From Bacteroidota bacterium (GTDB lineage Bacteria > Bacteroidota > Bacteroidia > Bacteroidales > Prolixibacteraceae), in assembly GCA_030695265.1 (NCBI GenBank), contig JAUYTA010000392.1:1-9219 (forward strand): a stretch of DNA of 9,219 nt, in the 5' to 3' direction. The notes beneath the pieces were generated by a model. That model saw only the letters and a program-made list of their open reading frames with translations. It did no database searches and was not told the origin of the DNA. The translations under genes were made by a program, and so were the position numbers. Positions within the stretch are counted from its first letter, which is position 1. The number at the start of each line of letters is the position of its first letter. Shown here piece after piece: positions 1 through 4,253 of this stretch.

Positions 1-13
1 ACCCTGAAAGGGT
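1..13. repeat. Small hairpin at the window edge
   Basis: ACCCT (1-5) and AGGGT (9-13) form a perfect 5-bp stem around GAA, and the stem may continue beyond the left edge because the next right-hand base is T14. It could be the tail of a terminator for an upstream gene. From memory it also resembles a short palindrome dispersed between genes in many Bacteroidota genomes. Only part of it is visible, so neither reading can be decided here. Confidence 0.35.
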
Positions 14-28
14 TGAATATCATCAATA

Positions 29-36
29 TAAATTTG
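29..36 (+). promoter_or_regulatory. Candidate -7 box for phnW
   Basis: TAAATTTG matches the Bacteroidota -7 consensus TAnnTTTG. The only TTG upstream in the window (13-15) is 13 bp away, shorter than the usual spacing of about 19 bp, so no convincing -33 element is visible. Transcription would start near 42 and give a leader of only about 12 nt. phnW may instead be co-transcribed from genes left of the window. Confidence 0.35.
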
Positions 37-53
37 TAATTAAACCAATTAAT

Positions 54-1166
54 ATGGACAACAAATTATTCACCCCCGGCCCTTTAAACACTAAACTTTC
101 AGTAAAGGAAGCCATGCTTCACGATATGGGCTCGCGCGACAAGGAATTTCTGGAAGTCGTAAAAGAAATACGCAGTGAATTACTTGCTATTGCCGGTTTA
201 AGTCCGGATGATGGATACGATACCGTTTTGATGCAGGGATCAGGGACTTTTGGTGTTGAATCGGTTATTTCAACTGCGTTACCTTCTTACGGACATTTGC
301 TCCTGATTACCAATGGTGCATATGGCGAACGGATCAGACAAATGGCGGAGATATACGGTATAAAAACCTCCACTTTAAGTTATCGTGAAAACATTGTTCC
401 ACCGGCACAGGATGTAGATGTAGCCTTGGAAACGGATGAAACGATCACTCATGTGGCCATTGTTCACTGCGAAACAACTACCGGAATATTCAATGATATT
501 GAAGGTGTTGGTTTGGTAGCCCGAAAATATAACAAAGTTTATATTGTTGATGCCATGAGCAGTTTTGGCGCAGTACCGATTGATATAAAAGCGCTTGACA
601 TTGATTTTTTGGTGTCGTCGTCGAACAAATGCATTGAAGGAGTTCCCGGCTTTTCGTTTATTGTTTGTAAAACGAGCACGCTCGAAGCCTGTTATGGAAA
701 TGCCCGCACGATTTCACTCGATCTGTACGGGCAATGGATCGACATGAAAAAGAACAACCAGTTCCGGTTTACTCCGCCGATTCAATCTGTTTTGGCCTTC
801 CGCAAAGCCATCGAAGAATTAAAAGCGGAAGGCGGAATTGAAAAACGATCGGAACGGTATCAACAAAACTACCGCAGACTAATTGAAGGCACCGAAGCGC
901 TCGGACTGAAAACTTATCTTGATAAAAAAGACCAGGGATACATCATTACCTCCTTCCTGTTTCCTGAACATCCAAATTTCGATTTTACACGTTTTTACGA
1001 GAGCCTACATCAGCGTGGACAGGTAATTTATCAGGGAAAACTGAGCGATACTAACTGTTTCAGGATTGGCAATATCGGTCAGCTATTTATTGAAGATATT
1101 GATCGCTTGCTTATTGCTATCCAGAAGGTTCTAATTGAAATGGATGTCAGTATTGAAATTGCTTAG
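54..1166 (+). CDS. phnW: 2-aminoethylphosphonate:pyruvate aminotransferase (PhnW)
   Basis: A PLP-dependent class V (fold type I) aminotransferase that interconverts 2-aminoethylphosphonate plus pyruvate with phosphonoacetaldehyde plus alanine, in the cytoplasm. The 370-aa length is normal for PhnW. The N-terminus FTPGPLNT followed by GSRD is typical of the family. VDAMSSFGA holds the PLP-ring aspartate (D166), SSSNKC holds the Schiff-base lysine (K192), and FRIGNIG holds the probable carboxylate-binding arginine (R337); these sit at the positions expected from the Salmonella enzyme. The start at 54 gives the full family N-terminus. In Bacteroidota the enzyme can work in breakdown (with PhnX) or in synthesis of aminoethylphosphonate for surface polymers or lipids (with PEP mutase and phosphonopyruvate decarboxylase). 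Neither partner is in the window, so the direction is undecided. It converges with the next gene. Confidence 0.95.
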   Translation: MDNKLFTPGPLNTKLSVKEAMLHDMGSRDKEFLEVVKEIRSELLAIAGLSPDDGYDTVLMQGSGTFGVESVISTALPSYGHLLLITNGAYGERIRQMAEIYGIKTSTLSYRENIVPPAQDVDVALETDETITHVAIVHCETTTGIFNDIEGVGLVARKYNKVYIVDAMSSFGAVPIDIKALDIDFLVSSSNKCIEGVPGFSFIVCKTSTLEACYGNARTISLDLYGQWIDMKKNNQFRFTPPIQSVLAFRKAIEELKAEGGIEKRSERYQQNYRRLIEGTEALGLKTYLDKKDQGYIITSFLFPEHPNFDFTRFYESLHQRGQVIYQGKLSDTNCFRIGNIGQLFIEDIDRLLIAIQKVLIEMDVSIEIA

Positions 1167-1194
1167 ATCACTGTCCTGAATATCATAAAAAACA

Positions 1195-1225
1195 AAAACC
1201 CCTTCCGGCTTAAAGAAGAGGTTTT
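1195..1225 (-). terminator. Rho-independent terminator between convergent genes
   Basis: Arms 1195-1205 and 1215-1225 pair over 11 bp around a 9-nt loop. Read on the minus strand every position pairs, with one G-U wobble, and the hairpin is followed by a T-rich tract (1194 down to about 1187). This makes it a good terminator for the small secreted protein gene ending at 1266. Read on the plus strand the same position is a C/A mismatch and the tail is only TTTT, so it is a weaker but possible terminator for phnW. Confidence 0.75.
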
Positions 1226-1265
1226 AATCTTGAGTATTAATGAACAATCCGACCCGCAAACCAAA

Positions 1266-1625
1266 TTATTTTGAGGCTTGCAGTTCAATTTTTACCTGAT
1301 TGGTTTTCGCATTGATGTTGAATGTTTTCTCGTTTTTATTGTACGAGGTGTAGCTTGCGACCAGTTTGCATGGTCCAGCTTTCAGGTTATTAATTACAAA
1401 ATGGCCATCAAAATCGGTGTAAGTTTTAATATCTGAACCTTCAATTTTAACTTCAACACCAACCAAAGATTCTCCTGAGATTTCATCGATCACATTTCCG
1501 CTTAATGAAAGCACAGCGGCTTCTGTTTTGGTTTCCAACTTAGAATCTGCTTTTGTTTCTGTTTTTTCAGCAAATGCCGATGTGGCAACAAATGCGACAA
1601 GAATGGCAAAGATTACTTTTTTCAT
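1266..1625 (-). CDS. Small secreted protein with one carboxypeptidase-regulatory-like domain
   Basis: A 119-aa precursor. Residues 1-19 are a signal peptide ending SAFA, with cleavage expected before E20. Residues 20-37 are a charged Lys/Glu/Thr linker. Residues 38-118 form a single transthyretin-like beta-sandwich of the CarboxypepD_reg-like family, with the hallmark pattern G-x-V-x-D, G-x-x-L-x-G, T-D-F-D-G-x-F and V-A-S-Y. This domain normally sits at the N-terminus of TonB-dependent receptors; here it stands alone with no plug or barrel. It resembles the N-terminal domain of the receptor at 4254-7118 (about 20 of 57 aligned residues identical by eye). It should be periplasmic or surface-exposed; no lipobox is seen. 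It has its own terminator (1195-1225), -7 box (1666-1673) and upstream hexamer array (1684-1722), so it is monocistronic. The molecular role is unknown. Confidence 0.88.
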   Translation of the reverse strand: MKKVIFAILVAFVATSAFAEKTETKADSKLETKTEAAVLSLSGNVIDEISGESLVGVEVKIEGSDIKTYTDFDGHFVINNLKAGPCKLVASYTSYNKNEKTFNINAKTNQVKIELQASK

Positions 1626-1665
1626 GACTGTATTTTTTTTGTTTATTTTTCCCTGTTTACATCAT

Positions 1666-1673
1666 CAAAAGTA
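1666..1673 (-). promoter_or_regulatory. -7 box of the small secreted protein gene
   Basis: Read on the minus strand, TACTTTTG is a full match to the Bacteroidota -7 consensus TAnnTTTG. The start of transcription would fall near 1660, giving a leader of about 35 nt that is A-rich and has no Shine-Dalgarno motif. No TTG/TTTG -33 element lies at the usual distance. That position is instead taken by the last hexamer of the array at 1684-1722, which suggests an activator-dependent promoter. Confidence 0.6.
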
Positions 1674-1683
1674 CATCTCTGCG

Positions 1684-1722
1684 ATTACAGCTGAATTAAG
1701 CTTCGATTAAAGTTTTGTTACA
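1684..1722 (-). promoter_or_regulatory. Four-unit 11-bp-phased operator array (PhoB/OmpR-type)
   Basis: Read on the minus strand, hexamers TGTAAC (1722-1717), TTTAAT (1711-1706), CTTAAT (1700-1695) and TGTAAT (1689-1684) recur with exactly 11-bp periodicity and 5-bp spacers. The last hexamer is separated by exactly 10 bp from the -7 box at 1673-1666. Direct repeats with an 11-bp period ending about 10 bp before the core promoter are known for PhoB boxes in enterobacteria and PhoP boxes in Bacillus. The assignment to a PhoB/OmpR-family regulator is inference; the phasing is seen directly. Confidence 0.55.
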
Positions 1723-1758
1723 AAAGAAGAAGTTCCAAGTTTATGGTTCCACATCGCT

Positions 1759-1788
1759 ACTGATCACTGTGACTGACCACTGATCACT
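1759..1788. repeat. Direct repeat overlapping the end of the MORN gene
   Basis: ACTGATCACT occurs at 1759-1768 and 1779-1788, each containing the palindrome TGATCA, with the related string GTGACTGACC between them (1769-1778). The right copy contains the stop codon of the MORN-repeat gene (1784-1786). The block looks like a short degenerate tandem repeat of the CACTGA/TGACTG kind. It has no hairpin followed by a T-run, so it is not a terminator. Confidence 0.6.
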
Positions 1789-2263
1789 CTTTTTTCGGTT
1801 TTTCCGGATATTCGCGTTCGTTGACAATTTCGCCATTCTTCCCAAAGTTGCGCCACTTGCCCACTTTTTCGCCCATGTTGTAATGCAGTTCGTAAAGCAG
1901 GTTTCCGCTGGCATCCCAAATCATCCAGGCGCCATGCTTTTGTCCATCTTTGTAATTGGCCAAACCGGTCAATACTTTCTGATCGTTGTAAGTTATCCAC
2001 GATCCATGCATCAGGTTATTCTTGTATGAGCGTACTTCATTCAGCAAGCCATTTTCGAAATAAACATTGGCCGTGCCATTCTTCATGCCGTTTTCGAGGT
2101 TCAGTTCAATTTTGACTTTGCCATTCGGGAAATGGGTCACATATCTCCCGGTATAAGCAACGCTGTCTGCATAATAAATACCATCAATTTCTTTCAGTTC
2201 CTGGGCGTTGCTCACAAAAAACAACAAGCCGATCAATCCAAATAATAAACCAATTTTTTTCAT
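1784..2263 (-). CDS. Secreted MORN-repeat (YwqK-like) protein
   Basis: A 159-aa precursor. Residues 1-20 are a hydrophobic signal peptide, with cleavage likely after SNA and before Q21. From about residue 45 to 150 there are four to five imperfect repeats of roughly 22 residues with the pattern F/Y-x-N/D-G-x-L/V, then Y/L-x-x-G-x-K/x-H/N-G-x-W (for example HFPNGKVK, YENGL-like segments, KDGQKHGAW, GEKVGKW). This is the MORN_2/YwqK beta-hairpin repeat of COG2849. Such proteins are often named YwqK-family antitoxins, but the signal peptide argues for a periplasmic or surface structural role, and no toxin gene is adjacent. The leader is A-rich (AAGAAAAAAGAACGCC before the start). A near-match -7 box, TAGAATTG, lies at 2299-2292 on the minus strand. 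The C-terminus is Lys/Glu/Pro-rich. No terminator follows it. Confidence 0.85.
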   Translation of the reverse strand: MKKIGLLFGLIGLLFFVSNAQELKEIDGIYYADSVAYTGRYVTHFPNGKVKIELNLENGMKNGTANVYFENGLLNEVRSYKNNLMHGSWITYNDQKVLTGLANYKDGQKHGAWMIWDASGNLLYELHYNMGEKVGKWRNFGKNGEIVNEREYPEKPKKE

Positions 2264-2293
2264 GGCGTTCTTTTTTCTTTTATTTTTCTTGCA

Positions 2294-2325
2294 ATTCTAT
2301 CACCAGCTAATTGTTGTGGTAGAAT
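2294..2325. repeat. Inverted repeat upstream of the MORN gene
   Basis: ATTCTATCAC (2294-2303) and GTGGTAGAAT (2316-2325) are inverted copies with one difference (a T-G wobble on the plus strand) around a 12-nt spacer. It overlaps the weak -7-like TAGAATTG proposed for the MORN gene and could be an operator. It lacks a T-run, so it is not a terminator. The function is unproven. Confidence 0.4.
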
Positions 2326-2353
2326 CATTTTCATTCAGGATTCAGCAGCGAAC

Positions 2354-2466
2354 AAGGTGCATCGAACCGGAATTTAACACCAAATTTCTTAAATATTACG
2401 GTGCGCTGCACCTTTGGTGTTCAAATTCTATTAACAAAACTACAAATATTTAGGTGCGCTGCACCT
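2354..2466. repeat. REP-like palindromic repeat cluster
   Basis: A 23-bp unit occurs at 2391-2413 and 2444-2466, differing only at two positions (2398-2399 versus 2451-2452). Each begins AAATATT and ends in the small palindrome GGTGC-GCT-GCACC. The first palindrome is also enclosed by a perfect 9-bp inverted repeat, AACACCAAA (2376-2384) and TTTGGTGTT (2413-2421). A degenerate third half-copy (AAGGTGCATCG) lies at 2354-2364. The whole 2264-2481 stretch shows no coding potential I would support. Short hairpin repeats of this type are usually non-autonomous elements moved by REP-associated tyrosine (IS200-like) transposases. No transposase is present here, so that origin is inference. Confidence 0.65.
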
Positions 2467-2481
2467 TAGAAACAATGTTTA

Positions 2482-2527
2482 AAAGAGCTTCATCAGCCCC
2501 GAGGACTCGGGGCCGGTGAAGCTCTTT
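2482..2527 (-). terminator. Large nested terminator hairpin of the receptor/beta-helix operon
   Basis: The outer arms 2482-2492 and 2517-2527 pair perfectly over 11 bp. The inner arms 2496-2502 and 2507-2513 pair over 7 GC-rich bp around a 4-nt loop. A 3x3 internal loop separates the two stems. Read on the minus strand it lies 23 bp after the beta-helix stop codon and runs out into CTTTTAAA, so it terminates that operon. On the plus strand it ends CTCTTTGTTT and could also block opposing transcription. Confidence 0.8.
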
Positions 2528-2549
2528 GTTTGCAATATGCAATATTTCC

Positions 2550-4184
2550 TTATTTGGAAATCATTTTAACTACTTTCTGGTCGCTCCCATTAACAACCTT
2601 TGCAAAATATAAACCTTTTGGGAGGGCGGTACCGTCAAATACAAAGCGGTGTTTGCCTTCGGTCAGGTTACCTTCCTGAAGGCTTACAACTGTACGGCCA
2701 GCCATATCAATCACAAAAACACGCACATACGATGCTTTTTCAAGCTGAATCTCAATATTGGTGCTTCCGCTGAATGGGTTTGGATAATTGACCAGTTTAG
2801 TTTCGTTTGAAATTGCAATTGGGTTAACGGCAGTTGGTATCCAGTATGAGGCATCAAATACCAATGAACCTGCGGCAGGCTGGAAATTTAATGCGATATA
2901 ATTGAACGGATCAGTAATTTTCACATCAGCATTGTTGTTGATCAACTGATTTTCGCGTGAGCCGTTCAGGAACCAGGCTTGCAAAGAAGCAGCATCGAAA
3001 ACTGTACCGTCCTCTTTAAATTTGTCTCCGCGGATACCTGAGATGATGGTATTTTTGATGGTAAGTACATCGGTATTGGCAGCAGTCTGGCTACCGTCTG
3101 ATTCTAAACGGAGCCCCATTCCCCAACCCAGGAAGGCCGAGTTGTAGATTTGCAGTTTGGTGTTGCGGCGTAAACGCAATGCAGAGCCTCCTGCATGGTA
3201 GGTTTTCAATGTTAACGGTTCGGTAGCGCTTTTTGCAGGGCCAAATGCACTGATGTTGCTGAAAATGGCCGAAGTAAATGGAGTAGCCCCGCTGCCCGAA
3301 GCGTCGTTGTCCGATTCAAACCCGTTGGCGGCATCGTCAATTTCAGCAATATCGGGATCGCGTGAAATCAACCCAAACTGTACCATCCCGCTGAAACCGT
3401 TATCGGTATCAAAGTCATCGTCTTCCGTTTTGTACGAAATCAGGTATTTGGCATTTACCGAGCCTCCGAACCATTCGTAACCATCGTCGCCCGAATAGGA
3501 AACCTGCACGTAATTTATTTGGGTTGCGCTGCCTACTGAGCAAAGTGTCAGTCCGTTTACTTCTTTTCCTGTGGCAACTTCGTAGCCGGGGAACTCAATA
3601 CGCACGTATTTTAATTCTCCTGAATTATCGTTAGCCACGGTGCCACCATATTGCGATTCAATACCACCTTCGGCCACACCTACGCCACCGGCGATGTTAT
3701 TAATGGCTTTTCCGCAGATAACCAGTCCGGCCCAGTCGCTGTTCGAGCGTAGCCCGGCGCCTTTGTTGGAGGTAAATACAATCGGGTTGGTTTGCGTACC
3801 AACAGCCATAATTTTTGCGCCTCGTTCAACAACCAGCGCACTCTTTTGTGTACCGCGAATAATTGTACCGGCGGCGATAGTCAGGGTTGCACCTTCGTCA
3901 ACATATACCCAGCCGTCGAGTTTGATCACTCCGCTCCAGGTTTCGTTGGCTGTAATGTGTAGTCCCGACGAACGTGAGAACTGTCCGTTACCTTTGGTCA
4001 CTGTTGCGTCAGGATAAACTTTGGTTACAGGGTTCCATTCGGTCCAGCCGTAAGTCCAGTTGGAAGCTCCGTCGAAAGCGCCAATGTAATTTACTTTATC
4101 AAAAAATGCATTCATGATGTCCTGAGCAAAAAGGCCACCCGTAATGATTAATGATAGGATTAAAGAAAGTGAAATTTTTTTCAT
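2550..4184 (-). CDS. T9SS-exported right-handed beta-helix protein
   Basis: A 544-aa protein. Residues 1-20 are a signal peptide ending GLFA, before Q21. Residues about 85-440 look like a right-handed parallel beta-helix, starting with the ladder VYVDEGATLTIAAGTIIRG and ALVVERGAKIMAVGT, then NPIVFTSN and NSDWAGLVICG. Acidic loops lie at 233-241 (DDGYEWFGG), 255-261 (DDDFDTD) and 289-297 (FESDNDASG); these look suited to metal binding. Residues 466-544 are a T9SS type A sorting domain (NYPNPF, VFVIDMAGR, GLYFAKV, ending KMISK), so the protein should cross the outer membrane through T9SS and be anchored or released. No glycosidase or lyase catalytic motif is recognisable. It starts 69 bp after the receptor stop, with no terminator between, and so is probably co-transcribed with the receptor. 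It may bind or deliver that receptor's substrate; its precise function is unknown. Confidence 0.87.
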   Translation of the reverse strand: MKKISLSLILSLIITGGLFAQDIMNAFFDKVNYIGAFDGASNWTYGWTEWNPVTKVYPDATVTKGNGQFSRSSGLHITANETWSGVIKLDGWVYVDEGATLTIAAGTIIRGTQKSALVVERGAKIMAVGTQTNPIVFTSNKGAGLRSNSDWAGLVICGKAINNIAGGVGVAEGGIESQYGGTVANDNSGELKYVRIEFPGYEVATGKEVNGLTLCSVGSATQINYVQVSYSGDDGYEWFGGSVNAKYLISYKTEDDDFDTDNGFSGMVQFGLISRDPDIAEIDDAANGFESDNDASGSGATPFTSAIFSNISAFGPAKSATEPLTLKTYHAGGSALRLRRNTKLQIYNSAFLGWGMGLRLESDGSQTAANTDVLTIKNTIISGIRGDKFKEDGTVFDAASLQAWFLNGSRENQLINNNADVKITDPFNYIALNFQPAAGSLVFDASYWIPTAVNPIAISNETKLVNYPNPFSGSTNIEIQLEKASYVRVFVIDMAGRTVVSLQEGNLTEGKHRFVFDGTALPKGLYFAKVVNGSDQKVVKMISK

Positions 4185-4253
4185 GACTTAAATTTTTAAT
4201 TACTTAAAATAATTGCCTTGTTTTTTTTTGAATATCTAATATATATTTCATTA

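Noticed and set aside
1764..2000. 78-codon frame overlapping the MORN gene on the same strand
   Set aside because: It is an alternative frame inside a gene with clear repeats and a signal peptide, and its composition (Arg, Trp and Gln rich) is unlike a real product.
1784..2263. Toxin-antitoxin system, from the common YwqK antitoxin label
   Set aside because: The protein has a signal peptide and no neighbouring toxin-like gene; the label stems from repeat similarity only.
2264..2549. CRISPR array or tRNA in the repeat-rich gap
   Set aside because: There are only two copies of a palindromic unit with no regular spacers, and no cloverleaf with a conserved T-arm can be drawn.
3640..4017. 125-codon open frame on the plus strand inside the beta-helix gene
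   Set aside because: It is antisense to a well-supported gene, rich in Pro/Ser/Ala with no domain pattern, and has no promoter or leader of its own.
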